From Nelumbo lutea (taxonomy: Eukaryota > Streptophyta > Magnoliopsida > Proteales > Nelumbonaceae), in NCBI GenBank assembly GCA_022828595.1, contig JAKGHH010000001.1, forward strand, positions 213,619,511 through 213,683,510: DNA of 64,000 bases. Direction: 5' to 3'. Positions 47,869 to 59,093 of this stretch are shown in pieces. The first letter of the stretch is position 1. Each line of letters begins with the position of its first letter. The notes beneath the pieces were generated by a model. That model did no database searches, was not told the origin of the DNA, and saw only the letters and a program-made list of their open reading frames with translations. The position numbers and the translations under genes are program-made.

Positions 47869-48066
47869 GAACAACGAGTGCGGTTTTGAAAGGTCCTTAC
47901 CTTGAAGTACAGGTCTGAAGGGAGAAGAAAAAGGGATACCAACCTTGCTGCAGCACAATCGCTCTCATCGTTCGTGTTCTTGAAGGGGCTGTCAATGCTT
48001 CAGGTCTAATCAACTGGCCCGAATAGACCCAACCATTTATAAAGGATCTGGTTCCATGATTATGTT
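47869..48066 (-). pseudogene. Left outlier of the RPN1-like array (P1 block plus left end of the embedded transposon)
   Basis: 47869-48066 is clearly homologous to 52925-53116, 58214-58402 and 61322-61510: ACGAGTGCGGT, the P1 block, then GGGGCTGTCAATG and the start of the embedded hAT-like element. It begins abruptly at 47869 and is interrupted at 48067 by a copia LTR. It is the leftmost trace of the array. Confidence 0.8.
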
Positions 48067-48339
48067 TGTTAGAGTGCCGAATAAGGGTAGTTTAGTCAAC
48101 TTGTCCTTGTTAAGTTGTATGCTTATGTGGCAGTTTTATTAGAGACACTCTGCCCCACACTTAAGTAAGGGCAGTTTAGTCTTTGTACAAGTAATTAGAG
48201 ACTAATTACTATTAAGGGGTCGACTGATAGGGTTAACCCATCAGATTCGACAGTCCCTTCATTTTCCTTCTTCTTCTTCTTCTTCTTCTTCTTCTTCTTC
48301 CTCTTGCTGGTTCGGGTTACTGTAGCAGCAGTCGAAACA
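48067..48339 (+). repeat. 5' LTR of copia element 4
   Basis: 273 bases with TG..CA ends, containing a (TTC)n run at about 48260-48302 and ending directly before the primer site. Confidence 0.8.
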
Positions 48340-48351
48340 TGGTATCAGAGC
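48340..48351 (+). promoter_or_regulatory. Primer binding site of copia element 4
   Basis: TGGTATCAGAGC directly after the LTR. Confidence 0.9.
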
Positions 48352-49090
48352 AAGGTTCCTGACCTACTTCAGTTCATGAACATCTCAGCAGTGTTCGTGA
48401 CCTCTCTTTCTTTGTTTCTGGGTTGTCAATGGAGAAAACTGGTTCGTCCTAGGTCTGAAACATCTCAGCTCGTCTCTCTCTGCTGCGCATAACCTTCTTC
48501 ATTAAGAAAATGACTTCAGCAGTGAATGGTTGGTTGAAATTCTCAAAAGAAGGTCGGTTACTTCTTCTCCTTGTGCTGCTGGTATTTCTGGGTAGAAAAC
48601 CTTCAAGAACCTGCGAGTACTGATCAGAACCTAGAGAACTAGGTTTATTGTTGCCCTAGTTCTTGGAGAAAATCCCAAGAACAGACTGTGTTTACAGTAG
48701 CTGAATGGTGTAAGGGCTGCTGTAAGTGGCCGAATTGTGCAAAGTGTAATGCAGTGACCTAGCTGAGTTCTTTGTGGTTATGTAGTGCCCTCTTAAAGGT
48801 GTTAAACAGGTCTGTACCGGGTGTAACAGATATGACTATGTGGTGGTGCTTGTGATGCACAATCTTTGTTGAGTGGTTGTAAGAGGGTTTGCATGTGATT
48901 AGTAAGTGTTGAATTGATGTTTATGTGGTTCGTGGTGTTGTGAAATCAGTAGTGGTGTGAACAAGAACAAGGCTTGTGTACCTATTATTGTGCTTAGGGA
49001 CTTCTATAGGTTCTGGAGCATCAAACTCCTAATAACAACACTCAGTTGGTAGCTGGGAATTTAGGTTAGAAGCAACAGTGAAAGAGTATC

Positions 49091-49672
49091 ATGGCAGCAA
49101 TGGGAGATGGGTATAATGATCAGAAACCAAGTGTGGTAGTTCCCTCTGACTATCTAAGTGTACAGATGACCTCAATTAAACTGAATGGTGAGAACTATGT
49201 TCCATGGGCCAAATCAGTGGAAGTTTTCCTCAAGGCAAAGAGGAAAGTGAAGCATGTAAAAGAAGATAAACCACCGGCTGACTCTCCAGGGTTTGATGAT
49301 TGGGAACAAAAGGATGCTCAAATCATGATCTGGCTATGGAATAGTATGGAACCAAAAATTAGTGCCAACTTCATGTTCCTAGATACAGCTAAGGATATAT
49401 GGGAACATGCTAAGAAGCTATAATCTGGACAAGATAATACTACAAGGGTATATCAACTTTATCAGGAATACTTTAATTTGCAACAAGGAAACAAAACCTT
49501 AGAAGAGTACTATGCCTGCATGAAGAAATCGCAAAAATGAACTCAATGTCTACCATCCCCTCACTCCAGATGTTAAAGTTCAGCAACAACAAAGGGAACA
49601 ACAAGATGTTACAAGATTTTTAGTGGGGTTGAAATCGGAGTATGAACCAGTTAGAGCCCAAATATTAGGGAG
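49091..49672 (+). pseudogene. Copia element 4 gag (UBN2-like), truncated
   Basis: The open frame 49091-49423 reads VQMTSIKLNGENYVPWAKSVEVFL and WLWNSMEPKISANFMFLDTAKDIWE, the classic copia gag N-terminus. A stop follows; continuation YQLYQEYFNLQQGNKTLEEYY and FLVGLKSEYEPVRAQILG can be read to about 49670 with frame breaks. Confidence 0.88.
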
Positions 49673-52600
49673 CTTGATGAGAAATAGTCAGTCACTTATC
49701 TGAAGGAATTAAAAGCAAATGGAAGTCCATTGAGCAAGGAATGTGTCCTATATACTTACATTGTTATCGGAAACCAGAAACAATAGTATGGTGCAATAGT
49801 CAGAAAGCCCTCCCCAAAAGTAGCAACGCCTCGAGCAATCCAAAACTACACATATAAACAGAGCAAATTAGTAAGCCATACACCCAAAAGAGGACACAGA
49901 ATGAAGTGGAGAGTTGAGAAGCTTACACCGAAGATTGGACCAGCTTCCTTATAGTAAAGCTGTGAGATCTTGCACAGCTTGCCTGCAAATCGAGCATTCT
50001 TCGTGCCTGCCCAGAGGAACCAAGGATATTACTCCAGAACCAGCAAACTAATATTTCAAAAGTGTTAAAATATAGGAATGCTGACATTCTACAACAATCA
50101 CATACCTGTGCCGCTTCCGAATCCGTATCACTTCCGAGTCTCCTTTTCGCGCCCACGCCATTCGCCAGTCAAGAATATCTAATCAGAAATAGGTGGAGAA
50201 GAAAAGGTTTAAGAGTGTATATAGAAGAAATGGGTTGGAGTGGCTCATTCTGGACTCGAGCGTATGCAAGGCCGTGGCTGGTAGCTACAACAATTCGAAT
50301 GCTTGAATCAGCTCAGCGGACGAAATTTCCTGAAAGCGGCAAAGCCTGAATATGCCAGCCAAGAGGAGTATTAAAAAATTAAGAAATATTGCATGCACAA
50401 CTACCGGAACAGAGCAATTAGTAACCCTCACACCCACAAGAAACATCCAGTCACTTATCCTACGGAATTAAAGAATAAAAGAAGTCAGTTAAGCAAGGAA
50501 TGTTTCGTATACTTACATTGATATCGAAAACCAGAATCAATGGTAAGGCGCAGAAGTCGGCAAGCCCATCCCCAAAATTTGCAATGCCCCGAGCAATCTA
50601 AAATTGTGCATACAACCCAAGCAAATTAGGAACCAAAACAACCACAAGAGAACACCGAATGAACTGGAGATTTGAGAAATTTACATCGAAGAGTTGAGCG
50701 GTTTCTTATAGTATTGCCGCGAGAGGTGGCGAATCTTGCCCGCAAGTCGAGCATTCTTCGTGCCTGCAACCATAAGAACCAAGGATATTATTGTCACCTC
50801 CACAAACGGCAAACATTTTCTTCTATAAATTTTAAAATTTAGGGATGCACACATTCGACAACAACCACATACCTATGCCGCTTCCGAATTCGTATCACAA
50901 TCGAGTTTCCTTTCCGCGCACACGCCATTCACCTGTCGAGAAATTCTAATCAGAAACAGGTGGAGATATAAAAAGTCTAAGAGAAAATAAAGAAAAAATG
51001 GGTTAAAGTTGCTCATTTTGGACTCCAGCGTAAGAGAGGCTTTGGTTGATCACTGCTACAATTCGAACGCTTGAATCAGCTCCGCCGATAAAATCTCCTA
51101 AAAGTGGCAATGCATAAAGGTGTCAGTCATGAGGATTATTAATAAATTAAGAAAAGTTACAAGCAAAAACAACGGCAATTGAGCAATTAGTAACCCACAC
51201 ACCCACAACAACATCCAGTCATTTATCCTACGGAATTAAAAGGAAACGGAACTGAATAAAGCACGGGATGTTTCCTATACTTTCATTGATATTGAAAACC
51301 GGGGACAATGGTAAAGCGTAGGAGCCGGCAAGCCGATCGCCAAAAGTAGCAAAGCCTCGATCAATCTAAAACTACGCATATAAACAAAGAAAAAGAGTAA
51401 CCCACACACACAAACGAGAACACCAGATGAAGTTGAGAATTGAGAAGCTTACACCAAAGAGTTGATCGGCTTCGTTATAGTATTGACGCGAGAGGTTGCG
51501 CATCTTGCCCGCAAGTCGAGCATTCTTCGTGCCTACACCCATAAGAACCAAGGATATTATGGTCACCTCCACAACTGGCAAGCCATATATTCCAAAAATG
51601 TTCAAATTTAGGGATGCGGACATTCTACAACAAACGCATACCCGTGCTGTTTTCGAATCTGTTTCACTTCCGAGCCATCTTTCCGCGCTCACGCCATTCA
51701 CCTGCCAAAAATATCTAGTTATAAATAGGTGGAGAAGAAAAAGTTTACGAGTGTATAGAAAAGAAATGGGTTAAAGTGGCTCATTCTGGACTCCAGCGTA
51801 TGCGAGGCTGTGGTGGTTCATTGCTACAATTCGAACGCTTGAATCGGCTCCGCAGATGCAATCTCCTGGAAGTGGCAATGCATGAACATGTCGGTGATGA
51901 GGATTATTAACAAATTCAGAAAAGTTACAAGCACAACAATGGTAATAGAGCAATTAGTAACCCACACACCCACAAAAAACATCCATCAAGTTATCCTACG
52001 GAGTTTAAAGAAAACGGAACTGAATTAAGCAGGGGATGTTTCCTATACTTACATTGATATCGAAAACCGGGAACAATGATAAGACACAGGAGTTAGTAAG
52101 CCGATCGCCAAAAAGTAGCAACGCCTCAAGAAATCAAAAACTACGGATATAACCAATCAAATTTAGTAACCCATACATCCAAACAAGAACACCAAATGAA
52201 GCTGAGAATTAAGAAGCTTACACCGAGGAGTTGATTGGCTTCCTTATAGTTTTTCCGCGAGAGGTTGTGTATCTTGCCCGTGAGTTGGGCATTCTTCGTG
52301 CTTGCACCCATAAGACGCAAGGATATTATAGCCACTGCCACGACCGACAAACCTTGTCTTCCAAAAATGATATAATTTAGGTATACAGACATTGTACGAA
52401 AAACACATACCTGTGCAGCTTCCGCATCCGTATCACTTCCGAGTCTCCTTTGCACTCATGCCCTTCACCTGTCAAGAATATCTAATCAGAAACAGGTGGA
52501 CAAGGAATAGTTTAGAAGTGAATATAGAAAAAATGGTTAGAGTGTTTTATTTTGGACTCCAGCGTATGCAAGGCCTCGGCGGACTACTGCTCCAATTCGT

Positions 52601-53568
52601 ACGCTTAAATCAGCTCCAAAGACGCAATCTCATGGGAGTGGCAATGCCTGTAGAAGCCAAGGGGAGTATTAGAAAATTGAAAAAATTACAAGCACAAAAA
52701 CGGCAATAAAGCAACATAAGCCCTTATAAAAAGTTTAAACAGATACAAGCGATGTTGTCTTACATTATCGCAGCCATTCTGATACGGCAGTTGACAACGC
52801 GAACCCATTAGAACATTCCTGCAAGGACAAGGCAGAAATTGCATTAGCAGAATCTATTAATTCGTGCGAATCCAAAATCAACTTCGCAGGACAACATCAT
52901 ATGCTTCAATAACAAAGGTACGAACAACGAGTGCGGTATTGAAAGGTCCTTACCTCGAAGTACAGGTCCGAAGGGAGAAGAAAAAGGGATACCAACCTTG
53001 CTGCAGCATAATCGCTCTCATCGTTCGTGTTCTTGAAGGGGTTGTCAACACTTCGGGTCCACCCGACTAGCCCGAGTAGACCCAACCATTTATAAAGGAT
53101 CCGGTTCCATGATTATGTTGAAATAAATAAATGGGTCGGTTCCGGATCTCGCCCCTCCTGAATCGATTCATGCCCAAAACCGATTATTTTGTTAGCCTTA
53201 TATGTTATTTCCTTCCTTTTCCTTATAATTTTTCTCTTATCATAGGTTTAAAGTGTCAAATCTGATAGATAGATAAATACAAGTGTTTAACGTTTTAACA
53301 TATAAGTAACTTAGTATTTTTCTATCAATTTTATTAACGATATTTAAATAAGAAAAGTGGTCTTTTTTAGCTTAAATGGTTCGGTTTTAAACCTATGTTA
53401 TTGTTTCAACCTAAATTTTAAGTTAAAATGGACGGTTTTGGGTCTAAGATTTTGTCCCAATTAATGATCTGTTCGGGAGTGCTTCTACCTAGACCGGACC
53501 TGGATCCCACCCGTTGACAACCCTCTTGAATGGTGGCCAATTTTCGATCGAGCCCCCACTCAAAGCTT
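49673..53568 (-). pseudogene. RPN1: RPN1-like array, higher-order unit I (sub-repeats a, b, c, d; P2; P1)
   Basis: Approximate blocks, low to high coordinate. Type a: C 49760-49839, B 49927-50030 (internal indel, frame lost), A 50107-50166, Q 50250-50330. Type b: C 50519-50600, B 50690-50800, A 50880-50933, Q 51025-51105. Type c: C 51285-51366, B 51453-51566, A 51642-51701, Q 51780-51870; B and A are full length, open and bordered by GT/AG, but the donor of C reads GAAAGT. Type d: C 52050-52136, B 52224-52335, A 52412-52470, Q 52550-52640. P2 is at 52765-52820 and P1 at 52952-53030, interrupted by the hAT-like element. This is the only unit with all four sub-repeat types separate and C of type a still reading GEGFLTIAPYY. 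Confidence 0.72.
53038..53523. mobile_element. hAT-like element embedded in array unit I
   Basis: Ends GGGGTTGTCAAC and GTTGACAACCC, flanked by TTCTTGAA (53030-53037) and CTCTTGAA (overlapping the last base, 53523-53530). About 486 bases, non-coding. The same element at the same site is present in the other units, so it inserted before amplification. Confidence 0.7.
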
Positions 53569-55985
53569 GATGAGAAATAGTCAGTCACTTATCTGAAGGA
53601 ATTAAAAGAAAATGGAAGTCCATTGAGCAAGTGATGTGTCTTATATACTTACATTGTTATCGGAAACCGAAAACAATAGTATGGCGCAATAGTCGGAAAT
53701 CCCTCCCAAAAAGTAACGCCTCGAGCAATCCAAAACTACACATATAACCAGAGCAAATTAGTAAGTCATACACCCAAAAGAGCTTGCACAGCTTGCCTTC
53801 AAATCGAGCATTCTCCATTCCTGCCCAGAGGAACTAAGGATATTACTCCACAACTGGCAAAGTTATATTCCAAAAGTGTTAAAACATAGGAATACGGACA
53901 TTCTACAACAATCACATACCTGTCCCGCTTTCGAATCCATATCACTTTTGAGTCTCCTTTCCATGCCCACGCCATTCACCTGTCAAAAATATCTAATCAG
54001 AAATAGGTGGAGAAGAAAAGGTTTAAGAGTGTATATAGATGAAAACGGTTAATGTGGCTCATTCTGGCCTCCAGCGCATGCGAGGCCGTGGCTGGTTGCT
54101 GCAACAATTCGAATGCTTGAATCAGCTCTGTAGACGCAATTTCCTGAAAGCGGCAATGCCTAAATAAGACAGCCAAGAGGAGTATTAAAAAATTAAGAAA
54201 TTTTATATGCACAACTACCAGAACAAAGCAATTAGTAACCCTCACACCCACAAGAAACATCCAGTCACTTATCCTACGGAGTTAAAGGATAAAAGAAGTC
54301 AATTAAGCACGGCATGTTTCCTATACTTTCATTGATATCAAAAACCGGGAACAAAGGTAAGGCACAGGAGCCGGCAAGCCGATCGCCAAAAGTAGCAAAG
54401 CCTAGAGCAAACTAAAACAACGCATATAACCAAAGCAAAATAGTAACCCACACACCCAAACGAGAACACCGGATGAAGTTGAGAATTGAGAAGCTTACAC
54501 CGAAGAGTTGATCGGCTTTGTTATAGTATTGCCGTGAGAGGTTGCGCATCTTGCCCGCAAGTCGAGCATTCTTCGTGTCTGCACCCATAAGAACCAAGGA
54601 TATAATTGTCACCTCCGCAACAGGCAAACATTTTATTCTGAAAATTTTAAAATTTAGGGATGCACACATTCGACTACAATCACATACCTGTGCCGCTTCC
54701 GAATCAGTATCACTTTCGAGTCTCCTTTCCGCACACACGCCATTCACCTGTCAAGAAATTCTAATCAGAAACAGGTGGACAAATAAAATGTCTAAGAGAG
54801 AATAAAGAAGAAATGGGTTAAAGTAGATCATTATTGAATCCAGTGCAAGAGAGGCATTGGCTGATCACTGCTACAATTCGAACGCTTGAATCATCTCCGC
54901 CGATGCAATCTCCTGAAAGTGGCAATGCGTGAAGGTGTCAGTCATGAGGATTATTAATAAATTAAGAAAAGTTACAAGCAAAACAACAGCAACTGAGCAG
55001 TTAGTAACCCACACACCCACAACAACATCCAGTCATTTATCCTACGGAATTAAAAGGAAACGGAACTGAAGAAAGCACGGGATGTTTCCTATACTTTCAT
55101 TGATATCGAAAACCGGGAACAAAGGTAAGGCGCAGGATCCGGCAAGCCGGTCGCCAAAAGTAGCAAAGCCTCGAGCAATCTAAAACTACGCATATAACCA
55201 AAGCAAAATAGTAACACACACAGACAAACGAGAACACCGGACGAAGTTAAGAATTGAGAAACTTACATCGAAGTGTTGATCGGCTTCGTTAGAGTATTGC
55301 TACCAGAGGTTGCGCATCTTGCCCGCAAGTCGAGCATTCTTCGTGCCTGCACCCAAAAGAACCAAGGATATTATGGTCACCTCCACAACTGGCAAGTCAT
55401 ATATTCCAAAAATGTTCAAATTTAGGGATGCGGACATTCTACAATGGACGCATACCCGTGCCACTTCCAAATCCGTTTCACTTCCGAGCCTTCTTTCTGC
55501 GCCCACGCCATTCACCTGCCAAAAATATCTAATTAGAAATAGGTGGAGAAGAAAATATTTTCGAGTGTATACAGAAGAAATGGGTTAGAGTGGCTCATTC
55601 TAGACTCCGGCGTATGCGATGCCGTGGCTGTTCATTGTTACAATTTGAACGATACAAGCACAAAAACGACAATAAAGCAACATAAGCCCATATAAAAGTT
55701 TAAACAGATACAAGCGATGTTGACTTACACTATCGCAGCCATTCTGATACGGCAGTTGACAATGCGAACCCATTAGAACGTTCCTACAATGACACGGCAG
55801 AAATTGCATTAGCAGAATCTATTAATTCGTGCGAATCCAAAATCAACGTCGTAGGACAACATCATATGCTTCAATAACAAAGGTACGAACAACGAGTGCG
55901 GTATTGAAAGGTCCTTACCTCGAAGTACAGGTCAGAAGGGAGAAGAAAAAGGGATACCAACCCTGCAGCACAATCGCTCTCATCG
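53569..55985 (-). pseudogene. RPN1: RPN1-like array, higher-order unit II (sub-repeats a, b, c; d deleted)
   Basis: Type a: C 53648-53730, B 53783-53860 with its donor half deleted, A 53922-53980, Q 54060-54150. Type b: C 54330-54412, B 54499-54612, A 54688-54748, Q 54830-54920. Type c: C 55098-55182, B 55267-55381, A 55455-55516, Q starts at 55590 but at about 55650 jumps to the sequence preceding P2, so type d and half of Q are deleted. P2 is at 55735-55790 and P1 at 55915-55984, where it is cut and joined to the next unit without the hAT-like element. Confidence 0.7.
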
Positions 55986-58900
55986 CCCAAAAGAGGACAC
56001 AGAATGAAGCGGAGAGTTGAGAAGCTTACACCGAAGATTGCACCAGCTTCCTTATAGTAAAGCCGTGAGAGCTTCCACAGCTTGCCTGCAAATCGAGCAT
56101 TCTCCGTTCCTGCCCAGAGGAACCAAAGATATTACTCCACAACCGGCAAAGTTATATTCCAAAAGTGTTAAAATATAGGAATGCAGACATTCTACAACAA
56201 TCACATGCCTGTGCCGCTTCCGAATCCGTATCACTTCCGAATCTCCTTTCCGTACCCACGCCATTCACCTGTCAAGAATATCTAATCAGAAACAGGTGGA
56301 GAAATAAAAAGTCTAAGAGTGAATAAAGAGGTTAAAGTTGCTCATTCTGGACTCCAGCGTAAGAGAGGCTTTGGCTGATCACTGCTGCAATTCGAACGTT
56401 TGAATCATCTCCGCCGATGCAATCTCCTGAAAGTGGCAATGCGTGAATGTGTCAGTCATGAGGATTATTAATAAATTAATTAAAGTTACAAGCAAAACAA
56501 CAGCAATTGAGCAGTTAGTAACCCACACACCCACGACAACATCAAGTCATTTATCCCACGGAATTAAAAGGAAACGGAACTGAAGAAAGCTTGGGATGTT
56601 TCCTATACTTTCATTGATATCGAAAACCGGGAACGTAGCAAAGCCTCGAGCAATCTAAACTACGCATGTAACCAAAGCAAAATAGTAACCCACACACCCA
56701 AACGAGAACTCCGGATGAAGTTGAGAATTGAGAAGCTTACACCGAAGAGTTGATCGGCTTCGTTATAGTATTGCCGCGAGAGGTTGCGCATCTTGCCCGC
56801 AAGTCGAGCATTCTCCGTGCCTGCACCCATAAGAACCAAGGATATTATGGTCACCTCCACAACTGGCAAGCCATATATTCCAAAAATGTTCAAATTTAGG
56901 GATGCGGACATTCTACAACGAGCGCATACCCATGCCGCTTCCGAAACCGTTTCACTTCCGAGCCTTCTTTCTGCGCCCACGCCATTCACCTGCGAAAAAT
57001 ATCTAATTAGAAATAGGTGGAAAGAAAAAAGTTTACGAGTGTATACAGAAGAAATGGGTTAGAGTGGCCCATTCTGGACTCCAGCGTATGCGACGCCGTG
57101 GCTGTTCATTGTTACAATTCGAACGCTTGAATCGGCTCCGCGGATGCAATTTCCTGGAAGCGGCAATGCATGAAAATGTCGGTGATGAGGATTATTAACA
57201 AATTCAGAAAAATAACAAGCACAACAATGGTAATAGAGCAATTATTAACCCACACACCCACAAGAAACATCCATTCAGTTATCCTACGGAGTCAAAAGAA
57301 AACAAAACTGAATTAAGCACGGGAAGTTTCCTATACTTACATTGATATCGAAACCGGGAACAATGGTAAGGCACAGGAGCTAGTACGCCGATCGCCAAAA
57401 GTAGCAACGCCTCGAGAATTCAAAAACTACGCATATAACCAATCAAATTTAGTAACCCATACATCCAAACAAGAACACCAAATGAAGCTGAGAATTAAGA
57501 AGCTTACACCGAGGAGTTGATCAGCTTCCTTACAGTTTCTTCGCGAGAGGTTGCGTATCTTGCCCGTGAGTCGGGCATTCTTCGTGCCTGCTCCCATAAG
57601 ACCCAAGGATATTATAGCCACTGCCACGACCGGCAAACCTTGTCTTCCGAAAATGATATAATTTAGGTATGCAGACATTGTACGAAAAACACATACCTGC
57701 GCAGCTTCCGCATCCGTATCCCTTCCGAGTCTCCTTTGCGCTCACGCCCTACACCTGTCAATAATATCAAATCAGAAACAGGTGGACAAGGAATAGTTTA
57801 GAAGTGAATATAGAAAAAATGGGTTAGAGTGGCTTATTTTGGACTCCAGCGTATGCAAAGCCTCGGCGGACTGCTACTCAAATTCGAACGCTTGAATCAG
57901 CTCCCACGACGCAGTCTCATTGGAGTGGCAATGCCTGTAGAAGCCAAGGGGAGTATTAGAAAATTGAAAAACGTTACAAGCACAAAAACGGCAATAAAGC
58001 AACATAAGCCCTTATAAAAAGTTTAAACAGATACAAGCGATGTTGGCTTACACTATCGCAGCCATTATGACACGGCAGTTGACAATGCGAACCCATTAGA
58101 ACGTTCCTGCAATGACACGGCAGAAATTGCATTAGCAGAATCTATTAATTCGTGCGAATCCAAAATCAACTTCGCAGGACAACATCATATGCTTCAATAA
58201 CAAAGGTACGAACAACGAGTGCGGTATTGGAAGGTCCTTACCTCGAAGTACAGGTCCGAAGGGAGAAGAAAAAGGGATACCAACCCCGCTGCAGCACAAT
58301 CGCTCTCATCGTTCGTGTTCTTGAAGGGGCTGTCAACGCTTCGGGTCCACCCGACTGGCCCGAGTAGACCCAACCATTTATAAAGGATCCGGTTCCATGA
58401 TTATGTTGAAATAAATGATTGGGTCGGTTTCGGTTCTCGCCCCTCCCGAATCGATTCATTCCCAAAACCGATTATTTTGTTAGCCTCATATGTTATTTCC
58501 TTCCTTTTCTTATAATTTTTCTCTTATCATAAGTTTAAAGTGTCGAATCTGATAGATAGATAAATAAAGGTGTTTAACGTTTTAACATATAAGTAACTTA
58601 CTATTTTTCTATCAATTTTATTAACGATATATGATTAAAGTTTAAATTTTAGTTCGCGATTTAAATAAGAAAAGTGGTCTTTTTAGCTTAAATGGTTTTG
58701 TTTCAAACCTATGTTATTGTTTCAACGTGTATTTTAGGTTAAAATGGACGGTTTTGGGTCTAAGATTTTGTCCCAATTAATGATCTGTTCGGGAGTGCTT
58801 CTACCTAGAACGTACTCGGATCCCACCCGTTGACAGCCCTATCTTGAATGGCAGCCAATTTCCGGTCGAGCCACCACTCAAAGCTTGATGACAAATAGTC

Positions 58901-59093
58901 AGTCACTTATCTGAAGGAATTAAAAGAAAATGGAAGTCCATTGAGCAAGGGATGTGTCTTGTATACTTACATTGTTATCGGAAACCGGAAACAATAGTAT
59001 GGAGCGATAGTCGGAAAGCCCTCCCCAAAAGTAGCAACGCCTCGAGCAATCCAAACCAACAAATATAACCGGAGCAAATTAGTAAGCCATACA
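55986..59093 (-). pseudogene. RPN1: RPN1-like array, higher-order unit III (3108-bp copy 1)
   Basis: Sub-repeat a/b hybrid: B (type a) 56031-56145, A 56211-56270, Q (type b) 56340-56440, consistent with unequal exchange between a and b. Type c: C truncated (about 56610-56665), B 56741-56854, A 56930-56989, Q 57060-57153; B and A are open and full length. Type d: C 57341-57420 with its acceptor AG lost, B 57508-57622 with a shifted acceptor, A 57697-57754 (58 bases, frame lost), Q 57840-57930. P2 58055-58108, P1 58245-58325, hAT-like element 58326-58840, then the type a C block (58972-59051) of the next sub-repeat. Confidence 0.75.
58326..58840. mobile_element. hAT-like element embedded in array unit III
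   Basis: Ends GGGGCTGTCAACG and CGTTGACAGCCCT; flanks TTCTTGAA (58318-58325) and ATCTTGAA (58841-58848), an 8-base target duplication with one mismatch. Same insertion site as in unit I; about 30 bases longer (contains ATATGATTAAAGTTTAAA, absent from unit I). Confidence 0.75.

Larger units (their letters stand above)
48067..49672 (+). mobile_element. Copia element 4: 5' LTR, primer site and gag, truncated inside gag
   Basis: LTR 48067-48339 (TGTTAGAGTG..GAAACA), primer site 48340-48351, leader, then gag from 49091. The element stops at about 49672, where the sequence becomes RPN1-array DNA (compare GCTTGATGAGAAATAGTCAG at 49673 and 53571). Everything after gag, and the 3' LTR, is missing. 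The insertion point is inside the embedded hAT-like element of the array. Confidence 0.85.
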
